6,255 nucleotides of DNA from Clostridiales bacterium. GTDB lineage: Bacteria; Bacillota; Clostridia; Peptostreptococcales; Anaerovoracaceae. Position 1 is the stretch's first letter, and each line of letters opens with the position of its first letter. Positions 1 to 5,424 of this stretch are shown one piece after another. A program made the translations under genes and the position numbers. The notes beneath the pieces were generated by a model, which was not told where the DNA came from, did no database searches, and saw only the letters and a program-made list of their open reading frames with translations. The stretch covers positions 1-6,255 of the forward strand of contig JAAYHT010000163.1 in the NCBI GenBank assembly GCA_012735285.1, read 5' to 3'.

Positions 1-411
1 AGCTGGGACAGCACTATATTGGCATCCGATATATCTGATAAGGTACTTAGAGTAGCCAAAGAAGGAATATATTCTAAAGAAGATATTCTAAACCTTCCTA
101 ATAGCTGGATTAAGAAATATTTCGAGAAATATGGGGATGATAAGTACAGGGTTACAGAAACCTTAAGAAGGAATGTGGCCTTCAGAAACTTCAACCTGCT
201 GTCACCCTTTAACTTTAAAAAGCCCTTTCAGGCCATATTCTGTAAAAACGTCATGATATATTTCGACATACCTACTAAGAAGGAGATAATAAAGAAGTTT
301 TATGATGCCTTACTTCCCGGCGGATATCTTTTTTTAGGTCTGAGTGAATCCCTATCATCATTTAAACATGACTTTAAATACGTAAAACCTTCTGTCTATC
401 AGAAGGTTTAG
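1..411 (+). CDS. cheR: CheR-type chemotaxis protein methyltransferase, C-terminal part (5' end outside window)
   Basis: The reading frame is open from the first base, so the gene starts upstream and 136 residues are visible. CheR transfers methyl groups from S-adenosylmethionine to glutamates of chemoreceptors in the cytoplasm and so drives adaptation in chemotaxis. Visible family signatures: an opening like ILASDISDKVLRVAKEGIY (residues 6-24), matching the ILATDID...A..G.Y strand that carries the SAM-binding acidic residue (Asp10); CKNVMIYFD at residues 81-89, the usual C-R-N-V-[ML]-IYF motif with Lys in place of Arg; and LLPGGYLFLGLSESL near the C terminus, which ends the methyltransferase fold. 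The N-terminal receptor-binding helices are not in the window. A TTG at position 19 could be read as a start, but it would cut the SAM-binding domain and is not a real start. The stop TAG (409-411) interlocks with the stop of the leftward J-domain gene. Family identity is secure; which CheR paralogue this is cannot be told. Confidence 0.93.
   Translation, partial: SWDSTILASDISDKVLRVAKEGIYSKEDILNLPNSWIKKYFEKYGDDKYRVTETLRRNVAFRNFNLLSPFNFKKPFQAIFCKNVMIYFDIPTKKEIIKKFYDALLPGGYLFLGLSESLSSFKHDFKYVKPSVYQKV
385..409. terminator. Perfect 10-bp hairpin at convergent gene ends, possible bidirectional terminator
   Basis: AAACCTTCTG (385-394) and CAGAAGGTTT (400-409) are perfect inverted repeats around a 5-base loop. 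The hairpin lies inside the last codons of cheR and touches the stop of the leftward J-domain gene. There is no spacer between these convergent genes, so any terminator has to lie in coding DNA. On the leftward strand the stem is followed by a short U-rich stretch (TTTTACGTATTT). On the rightward strand the following sequence is only modestly U-rich (CCTTTTCC). This is terminator-like for the J-domain transcript and weaker for cheR. Confidence 0.5.
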
Positions 412-1631
412 AAGTGATTCCTTTTCCTTGTGTTAAATCCCGTAATATCTGAAAGCTTGTACTTGCCCACCTTAGGACAGGGCTGTTCTTTCCTGTCAAC
501 AGTGGTTCTCTTAAGAGCAACCTTGCTCATGGTCTCTTTAAGAATTTGATCGAAATTACCGTCTACAATACCGGTACAGGACCAGTAGATATCAAAGTTT
601 AGACTTTTTGACTGATCTATTATATCTAACAGCCTTGAGATAATAAAGTCTGCATCAGAAATACTTGTTTCAGTTAAGAGAATTGCTATAGAATCATCAC
701 CGCATCTTCCTATGATGTCGGTAGCCCTAATATTCATACAAACTATCTCCGATACTTGAGTTAGGCACATATCTATGTAATCTTTGCGCTTAACTCCCCT
801 ATCTATAGATGTGGGTTTCAAAGTAATCACAGCCAGGGATAGAGGATTGCCGTACCTGAATGTACGCTCCATCTCCCTTTCTCCCTGCTCAATAATCCCT
901 TTTCTACTGTACATTCCTGTAATAGGGTCTATCTTTGAAGCCGCTTCCATAAAGATCTCATTATCTATTTTAGGCAGGGTCTCGTATAAGTACTTATATT
1001 TCCTAATACTGGGCTTTAAGTCAGTGTAGCCCAAGCAGACCTTCCAGTCATTGCGTTCAAGGGCCACATACTTCTTAATTTTCTCTTTGTTTATAGTCCC
1101 ATTAGCAATCTGCAGCTCAGTAATATTTACAGTAAACTGCAGTATCTTGGGATAGCTTGTCCCTGCATATTCGCAGTTATAGTAATTATTGTCGCAGCTA
1201 AGGCTATAGTTTCCCAGCTTAAAAAGCTGTGAAACCGTGGTTTTCCACTCTACATAATCTTCAAAGGGTATGTTTCTCTTATCTATATCAGTTAGCTTTC
1301 TATAGGTTTTTTCCCAGTCTTCATTTATGGTTTCATTAAAGAATTCATCCAGGATCTCTTGAGCATATTTCCTTTCCAAATCCTCATTAGGCTTGCTGTC
1401 AATCTTAATCCCCTTGTTGTATCTGCGCCATTCCAGGTTATAGGCTTTACGCCTTAAGGGATTCCCGATCGTATCATAGGCAACATTGATCATCTTCATA
1501 TATTCCGCATATGCTCGGTTTATATCCGGATGATATATCTTACACAGGCATCTATATGCCGCATCAATTACTTCCTGACGGGCATCATGGTGTACCTGAA
1601 GTATTTTGTAATAATCGGTAAAGTTTCTCAT
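408..1631 (-). CDS. DnaJ-domain protein with NTF2-like middle region and degenerate GGDEF domain
   Basis: The product is 407 residues from the ATG at 1631. Residues 1-68 are a J domain (DYYKILQV, HPD at 34-36, then the NVAYDTIGNPLRRKAY helix), which in this family stimulates DnaK ATPase. Residues about 85-215 resemble an NTF2-like fold: an initial helix containing FFNETINEDWEKTY, then strands ending in a typical W-K-V segment (DWKVCLGY, 195-202). Residues about 234-375 are GGDEF-like: DPITGMYSR (235-243) matches DxLTGLxNR, but the GGDEF signature reads GDDSI (311-315) and the usual metal-binding Asp of the first strand is missing (AVITLKP). Cyclase activity is therefore unlikely. An RxxD I-site (RATD, 302-305) sits exactly five residues before the signature, so c-di-GMP binding is possible. 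There is no signal peptide or membrane segment. A TTG three codons upstream (1640) is an alternative start; ATG fits the usual J-domain N terminus. Domain calls are by eye; the NTF2-like call is the least certain. Confidence 0.85.
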   Translation of the reverse strand: MRNFTDYYKILQVHHDARQEVIDAAYRCLCKIYHPDINRAYAEYMKMINVAYDTIGNPLRRKAYNLEWRRYNKGIKIDSKPNEDLERKYAQEILDEFFNETINEDWEKTYRKLTDIDKRNIPFEDYVEWKTTVSQLFKLGNYSLSCDNNYYNCEYAGTSYPKILQFTVNITELQIANGTINKEKIKKYVALERNDWKVCLGYTDLKPSIRKYKYLYETLPKIDNEIFMEAASKIDPITGMYSRKGIIEQGEREMERTFRYGNPLSLAVITLKPTSIDRGVKRKDYIDMCLTQVSEIVCMNIRATDIIGRCGDDSIAILLTETSISDADFIISRLLDIIDQSKSLNFDIYWSCTGIVDGNFDQILKETMSKVALKRTTVDRKEQPCPKVGKYKLSDITGFNTRKRNHF

Positions 1632-1658
1632 CTCTATCAACCTGCACCCTTTTTATAT

Positions 1659-1687
1659 ATTATAACCGAAAACTTACTTTAATTAAA
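1659..1687 (-). promoter_or_regulatory. Weak sigma-A-like promoter for the J-domain/GGDEF gene
   Basis: Read leftwards, a perfect TATAAT -10 box (1664-1659) lies 28 bases before the ATG. At a 17-base spacing the -35 position reads TTTAAT (1687-1682), only three of six matches to TTGACA. The region is very AT-rich, so a chance -10 is possible. No sigma-D -10 (CCGATAT) is found in this direction. Ribosome-binding candidates are the AGG nine bases before the ATG, or AAGGG six bases before the alternative TTG. Confidence 0.35.
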
Positions 1688-1690
1688 TCA

Positions 1691-1704
1691 TTTAGATATC
1701 TAAA
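1691..1704. repeat. Perfect 14-bp palindrome over the -35 of the fliD promoter
   Basis: TTTAGATATCTAAA equals its own reverse complement and has no unpaired centre. Its right end forms the CTAAA -35 element of the sigma-D promoter. It lies between the divergent J-domain gene and fliD, where a dimeric regulator could act on both. The motif is AT-rich and could be chance; I recognise no known regulator for it. Confidence 0.5.
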
Positions 1705-1727
1705 GTTTTCTATTATTACGCCGATAT
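1700..1727 (+). promoter_or_regulatory. Sigma-D (sigma-28) flagellar promoter for fliD-fliS-fliT
   Basis: CTAAA at 1700-1704 and GCCGATAT at 1720-1727 are separated by 15 bases, an exact match to the Bacillus/Clostridium sigma-D pattern TAAA-N15-GCCGATAT. Transcription would begin near 1734, leaving a leader of under 20 bases with the fliD ribosome binding site GGGAGG at 1738-1743. This places the operon in the late flagellar class, transcribed once the hook-basal body is complete and the anti-sigma factor FlgM has been exported (known for the family). Confidence 0.9.
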
Positions 1728-1751
1728 AGATAGCACAGGGAGGTTGTTAAT

Positions 1752-3626
1752 ATGAGTAGTATAAATCCAACATATTCCTTACTGGCCAAGACCGGTATAG
1801 GCGGATTAGTATCCGGCATGGATATAGATGAACTAGTCTATAACTTGACTGCCAGCAGCAGGGAGAAAATCACAAAACAACAGCAGAGTCTCCAGCTGCT
1901 AGAATGGAAGCAGGATGGTTATAGGAATGTAATAGATGCACTAAGGGAGTTCCAAAGTTCCTATTTGGATCTGCTTTCTGCTGCCAATTTTAGGAGCACG
2001 GGCTTTTTTAATACAATAAAAGCCTCTACTGAATCGACAGCTGTAGCAGTTACAACAACCGCCCAGTCCTATGAAGGAACTATAACTATTGAGAATATTA
2101 TCCAATTAGCAACCAACCAGACCATACAAAGTAAAGAAGGAGTTTCAAGAGGACTATCTACAAGCTTAACTTCAGAAGATATAGATGCCTTTCTTGGTGC
2201 TCTTGAAGAAACACCAAGACATATAGCTATCAATTTAGACGGCAGGGTAAAGACTATTACATTTGATCAGGACTTTGCTGACAGGGTCAATACGGATGGT
2301 TTTGAGCAAGCATTACAATCGGCAATAGACGATGCATTTGGAGTTAAAGATCCAGATGATAGGATAATAAAGGTATCGTTGATAGACGATACACTATCTA
2401 TAGAGGCAAAAGGATCTCAAGTGACCCTTAATGCCGTTGGTGAAGATTCTGAGATACTTGAGTTATTAGGCTTTGAAAGCGGACAGTCCAATAAGTTATC
2501 TTTAAATAATCCTCTACAATATAATTCTTTTGCTAAGGATCTAACCCCAGGCTTGGGTGGAATCTATCAGTTCTCTATAAATTCCGTTGAATTTAAATTC
2601 AGTCAAATGGATTCTATCTCAGCTATAATCCACAAGATTAACAGCAGTGATGCGGGGGTAAGAATATCCTACTCTTCTATTTCAGATACTTTCACCCTGG
2701 TGGCCAATGAATCAGGCATGGGCGAAAACATCTTCATAGAAGAGACAGAAGGAAATCTTTTAGAAGTTTTAGGCCTTAAGGGAGAAGGTGCATCTGTAAC
2801 CTATGGTCAGAATGCATTACTCACTGTTGAAGGCCAGGTAATATCAAGAAGTTCTAACAGGGTAAATATCAATGGAGTTTTAATAGACCTGCTTAAAACA
2901 TCGGATGATCCTATTGAAATAAAAATGACCAATGATGCTACATCTTTGATGGAGCCTATTAAAAAGTTTGTAGAAGACTACAACGCAATGATCGACCTAA
3001 TAAACGGTCTAATAAAAGAAAATGTATATAGAGATTTTCATCCACTTACCGACGAACAAAAAGAAGAGATGACCGAAGCACAAATCGAGAAATGGGAAGA
3101 AAAGGCTAAATCCGGTGTACTCCGTGGAGACAACATATTAAGAGGTCTGGCTTCCAAGATGCAAACCCTTATGATGAGCACCGTTGAAGGAGTAGGCATT
3201 ACCCTTCATCAGATGGGGATTACTTCTGCCGGATACCAAGAAAACGGTAAGCTTAAGATAGATGACAGACAACTAGAAGAAGCTTTAAAGACAAAAAGCG
3301 CAGAGATAACCAAGTTCTTTACCTCTGAAAAGGGCCTGGCAAATAAACTCAATGACCTGATCACATCATATACAAAAACTTCAGGGGTAAAAGGTCAGCG
3401 CGGAATACTTATAGATGTGGCAGGGCTCAAATCCACTTCATCTGAAAACGAAAACAGCATATACGATAAAATGAAAAGAATAAACGATAACATTCGTTTA
3501 TTACAAGAACGCCTGAAGAATGAAGAAAGCAGGCTTTGGAGACAGTTTACAGCTATGGAAACTGCAATTCAAAGGCTAAACGAACAGAGCCTTATGCTGA
3601 TGCAGTTCACCAACTCTAGATACTAA
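1752..3626 (+). CDS. fliD: Flagellar filament cap protein FliD (HAP2)
   Basis: This 624-residue protein forms the oligomeric cap at the growing filament tip and folds exported flagellin into place. The N terminus has the family signature GGLVSGMDIDELV (residues 17-29), followed by heptad-like helices. A flagellin_IN-type segment lies around residues 275-340 (GIYQFSINSVEFKFS through FTLVANESGMGENI). The FliD_C region begins near residue 395 (the SLMEPIKKFVEDYNAMID segment) and ends in a long coiled coil with the C-terminal RLNEQSLMLMQF. An acidic insert (about 430-461, PLTDEQKEEMTEAQIEKWEE then KSGVLRGD) is common in clostridial FliD. At 624 residues it is longer than enterobacterial or Bacillus FliD (about 470-500); the extra length lies in the surface-exposed middle, which varies in this family. 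The ATG follows GGGAGG by eight bases. First gene of the operon, with its own sigma-D promoter. Confidence 0.97.
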   Translation: MSSINPTYSLLAKTGIGGLVSGMDIDELVYNLTASSREKITKQQQSLQLLEWKQDGYRNVIDALREFQSSYLDLLSAANFRSTGFFNTIKASTESTAVAVTTTAQSYEGTITIENIIQLATNQTIQSKEGVSRGLSTSLTSEDIDAFLGALEETPRHIAINLDGRVKTITFDQDFADRVNTDGFEQALQSAIDDAFGVKDPDDRIIKVSLIDDTLSIEAKGSQVTLNAVGEDSEILELLGFESGQSNKLSLNNPLQYNSFAKDLTPGLGGIYQFSINSVEFKFSQMDSISAIIHKINSSDAGVRISYSSISDTFTLVANESGMGENIFIEETEGNLLEVLGLKGEGASVTYGQNALLTVEGQVISRSSNRVNINGVLIDLLKTSDDPIEIKMTNDATSLMEPIKKFVEDYNAMIDLINGLIKENVYRDFHPLTDEQKEEMTEAQIEKWEEKAKSGVLRGDNILRGLASKMQTLMMSTVEGVGITLHQMGITSAGYQENGKLKIDDRQLEEALKTKSAEITKFFTSEKGLANKLNDLITSYTKTSGVKGQRGILIDVAGLKSTSSENENSIYDKMKRINDNIRLLQERLKNEESRLWRQFTAMETAIQRLNEQSLMLMQFTNSRY

Positions 3627-3641
3627 GAAAGGGGTAGGCTT

Positions 3642-4034
3642 ATGCAACATGCAAGTGTTTTAGAACAATATAAGATGCAGTCCCTGGAAACGCTTACAAG
3701 CGGTGAAGTTATCGTCAAGCTCCTGGAAGAAGCTTCGAAACAGCTGAGCATTTCAATATTTCTCATCAATCGTGACAATGCTGCAAAGGCATACGATTGT
3801 GTTTCAAAGGCTCAGAGGATTATATCAACCCTTAACCATTCATTGGATATGAACTACGCCATATCCATTGAGCTTAGGGATTTATATAACTTCATGTTTG
3901 ACAGCTTGGGTAAAGCCATTGTAGCAAAGGATACCGGACTCATTAAAGATATTCTTTCACTGGTAGATGATTTGAAAAATACTTTTAAAGAAGCCGATAA
4001 ACTGGCACGTGTGGGTAATAAGAATCATGGATAG
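3642..4034 (+). CDS. fliS: Flagellin export chaperone FliS
   Basis: The 130-residue size and all-helical character fit FliS, the cytoplasmic chaperone that wraps the C terminus of flagellin, prevents early polymerisation and delivers it to the export gate. Visible family patterns: an N-terminal helix with QYKMQSLETLTSGEVIVKLLEEA (in two parts: Tyr10 and the 15-31 segment), KAQRIISTLNHSLD (56-69, the strongly conserved A-Q-x-I-I-x-L-x-x-S-L-D motif), LYNFMF (81-86), and a final helix with LVDDLKNTFKEA. It starts 15 bases after fliD, behind AAAGGGG with a 7-base spacing, and its last 8 bases overlap the next gene. Its stop TAG is at 4032-4034. Position after fliD is the standard order in Firmicutes. 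Confidence 0.95.
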   Translation: MQHASVLEQYKMQSLETLTSGEVIVKLLEEASKQLSISIFLINRDNAAKAYDCVSKAQRIISTLNHSLDMNYAISIELRDLYNFMFDSLGKAIVAKDTGLIKDILSLVDDLKNTFKEADKLARVGNKNHG

Positions 4035-4353
4035 TATATATAATATAAAAATCGAACTCTTAAAAAAGTGTCTTGAAATAAGTGAAGAGATATTAAGCAA
4101 TGCTGAAAACTGGGAGAAGTTAGATGAGCTTCTTGATAAGAGGCTTGGGGTTATTCAAGAATTGCATGACTTAAATGATGAAGAAGAAAAATATACAGAA
4201 GCCCAGATCTCCCAGATAGACACTTTGATTAGACTCATTACACAGATTGACCAGGATGTTATAAAAGTTCTTGAGGAAGAACGGAAAAAGGTAATTGAGT
4301 CGTTGAAATCCAATACCAGAGAACAAAAAATAGCTGATTATGGTAAAGTATAG
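4027..4353 (+). CDS. fliT: Small coiled-coil flagellar protein in the fliT position
   Basis: From the ATG at 4027 the product is 108 residues, nearly all helical and rich in Leu, Glu, Lys and Ile, with no membrane segment or signal. It has no diagnostic motif that I can see. The call rests on gene order (fliD-fliS-fliT as in Bacillus), on size, and on the two-helix LDELLDKRLGVIQEL pattern common in FliT-type proteins. FliT proteins act as export chaperones for FliD in enterobacteria; whether this one does so is inference. The ATG overlaps the fliS stop (ATGGATAG), and no good Shine-Dalgarno precedes it, so translation is probably coupled to fliS. A GTG at 4009, also inside fliS, would add six residues but has no better ribosome site. 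Confidence 0.65.
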   Translation: MDSIYNIKIELLKKCLEISEEILSNAENWEKLDELLDKRLGVIQELHDLNDEEEKYTEAQISQIDTLIRLITQIDQDVIKVLEEERKKVIESLKSNTREQKIADYGKV

Positions 4354-4364
4354 CGTATTGTCAA
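4337..4364 (-). promoter_or_regulatory. Possible antisense promoter from the left half of the BirA operator
   Basis: Because the operator is palindromic, a second perfect TTGACA reads leftwards (4364-4359). After 16 bases comes CATAAT (4342-4337), five of six matches to a -10. It would transcribe antisense to fliT and fliS and fall under the same BirA control. No gene lies in that direction for over 2 kb, so it may be a by-product of the palindrome. Confidence 0.25.
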
Positions 4365-4390
4365 CCTTATAGTAATTTTAGGTTGACAAT
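4357..4390. promoter_or_regulatory. BirA operator (biotin repressor box) of the birA-bioY operon
   Basis: The arms ATTGTCAACCT (4357-4367) and AGGTTGACAAT (4380-4390) are a perfect 11-base inverted repeat. The core TTGTCAACC-N14-GGTTGACAA closely fits the published bacterial BirA box of the type TTGTAAACC-N14 to 16-GGTTTACAA. It lies directly before birA, whose product has the DNA-binding domain needed to use it, and its right half contains the -35 box of the operon promoter. Biotin-loaded BirA should therefore block polymerase. It is not an intrinsic terminator: no U-tract follows either arm. Confidence 0.85.
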
Positions 4391-4412
4391 TAGAAAAAAC
4401 GTCTGCTAATAT
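4383..4412 (+). promoter_or_regulatory. Sigma-A promoter of birA-bioY, inside the BirA operator
   Basis: A perfect -35 TTGACA (4383-4388) is followed after 18 bases by TAATAT (4407-4412), four of six matches to TATAAT, with a TG one base upstream (4404-4405) giving an extended -10. Transcription would start near 4418-4420, only about 13 bases before the birA ATG. The -35 box is part of the BirA operator right half, so repression by occlusion is expected. Confidence 0.75.
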
Positions 4413-4431
4413 ATGTAGGAGGCGTTTTTTT
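4394..4431 (+). terminator. Terminator-like hairpin enclosing the birA -10 box and Shine-Dalgarno
   Basis: Bases 4394-4407 (AAAAAACGTCTGCT) can pair with 4417-4430 (AGGAGGCGTTTTTT) with one T-G wobble (4402/4422), one mismatch (4405/4419) and a 9-base loop. The 3' side ends in a run of seven T just before the birA ATG (4432). This has the shape of an intrinsic terminator with A-tract and U-tract. Transcripts running in from fliD-fliS-fliT would contain both arms and could terminate, or hide the AGGAGG ribosome site (4417-4422). Transcripts starting at the birA promoter lack the 5' arm and so escape. The pairing is seen in the sequence; the function is inferred. Confidence 0.6.
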
Positions 4432-5424
4432 ATGTCCACAAAAAATATGGTATTAAAAACACTTGAACAAAATAGAGGAAAACCCGTATCAGGTTCAATG
4501 ATTGCTAAGAAGCTGAATGTTTCAAGGGGAGCAGTATGGAAGGCAATTGAGGCACTTAGGGATGAGGGCTATAAAATAGAAGCTGTTACTAATAGAGGAT
4601 ACATCCTTTCGGAAGAAAGCGATCTCCTATCTAAAGAAGGAATCTTCGTGAATCTTAAAAACAGCAAGATAAAGGGCGATCAGATTTATGTCTTTAGTTC
4701 CCTTGATTCCACCAACCAGCTGGCAAAGAAGATGGCTATAGATGGGGCCCCTCACGGAACAGTGGTCCTAGCTGATGAACAAACTAAAGGAAGGGGTAGA
4801 CGGGGAAGAAGCTTCTACTCCCCTAAAGGAACAGGAATATATCTTAGCATTATTCTAAAAACCGATAACTTTGCTGATATAGGGCTTTTAGTTACCACTG
4901 CAGCCTCAGTGGCAGTATGCCGTGCTTTAGCTAAAATATATGGTGTTGAAGCAAAGATAAAATGGGTTAACGACATATATCTTAACGACCGCAAACTTTG
5001 CGGCATCCTTACAGAAGCCATAACTAATTTTGAAACAGGCACCATAGATAGCATTGTACTTGGTATAGGATTAAATTTTAAAACAACAGATTTCCCTGAA
5101 GAGCTAAACCAAACTGCCACATCATTGTTTAGCTCAGATGAGGAAATTAAGGATAAGAGGAATAGATTGGCAGCAGCTATTATAGATGAAGTTTTAGATC
5201 TGTGTGAGGATCTGAACAGTGAAAAGTTTATCTCAGAATACAAACAAAGAAGCATGGTAATAGGAAAGGATATCTCTGTCTATAGAGGAAATGATCAGTT
5301 TGATGCAAAGGCAATTGATATTGATAGCCAAGGAGGACTGGTTGTTCTAAAGCAAGACGGAACTGTTGAAGTATTGAACTCTGGAGAAATAACGGTTAGA
5401 TTTGGAGGCTTAAATGAAAACTAA
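4432..5424 (+). CDS. birA: Bifunctional biotin-[protein] ligase and biotin operon repressor BirA
   Basis: BirA makes biotinyl-5'-AMP from biotin and ATP, transfers biotin to a lysine of carboxylase carrier domains, and when idle binds DNA as a repressor dimer. The 330 residues show three domains. A winged helix-turn-helix (about 1-62; SGSMIAKKLNVSRGAVWKAI at 20-39 is the HTH, and the wing includes NRGYIL) marks the group II, regulatory type. The catalytic domain has GRGRRGR (120-126), which binds biotinyl-AMP, then YSPKGTGIYLS, and KWVNDIY (177-183, the KWPND motif with Val for Pro) followed by the lysine of DRKLCGILTE (Lys188). An SH3-like C-terminal domain (about 275-322) ends in GGLVVLKQDGTVEVLNSGEI. 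Length matches the family. AGGAGG lies nine bases before the ATG. It overlaps bioY by 11 bases. Likely autoregulated through the operator just upstream. Confidence 0.97.
   Translation: MSTKNMVLKTLEQNRGKPVSGSMIAKKLNVSRGAVWKAIEALRDEGYKIEAVTNRGYILSEESDLLSKEGIFVNLKNSKIKGDQIYVFSSLDSTNQLAKKMAIDGAPHGTVVLADEQTKGRGRRGRSFYSPKGTGIYLSIILKTDNFADIGLLVTTAASVAVCRALAKIYGVEAKIKWVNDIYLNDRKLCGILTEAITNFETGTIDSIVLGIGLNFKTTDFPEELNQTATSLFSSDEEIKDKRNRLAAAIIDEVLDLCEDLNSEKFISEYKQRSMVIGKDISVYRGNDQFDAKAIDIDSQGGLVVLKQDGTVEVLNSGEITVRFGGLNEN

Noticed and set aside
19..21. TTG as a start for a short 130-residue protein
   Set aside because: The frame is open through the window start and the residues before TTG continue the CheR fold; the gene is cut by the window, not short.
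784..1029. Rightward open frame of 81 codons inside the J-GGDEF gene
   Set aside because: It lies antisense within a gene with clear domain structure, has no ribosome site and no recognisable protein features.
1669..1695. Leftward sigma-D promoter for the J-GGDEF gene using the other CTAAA of the palindrome
   Set aside because: At the required spacing the -10 position reads AAGTTTTC, unlike GCCGATAT.
4009..4026. GTG start for the fliT-position gene
   Set aside because: It has no clear ribosome site; the ATG at 4027 overlapping the fliS stop is the usual coupled arrangement.
4357..4390. Perfect 11-bp inverted repeat read as the intrinsic terminator of the flagellar operon
   Set aside because: No U-tract follows on either strand, and the sequence fits a BirA box; the hairpin at 4394-4431 is the better terminator candidate.
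4815..5255. Leftward open frame of 146 codons inside birA
   Set aside because: It is fully antisense to the conserved catalytic part of birA; its Ser/Leu-rich composition is that of a shadow frame.
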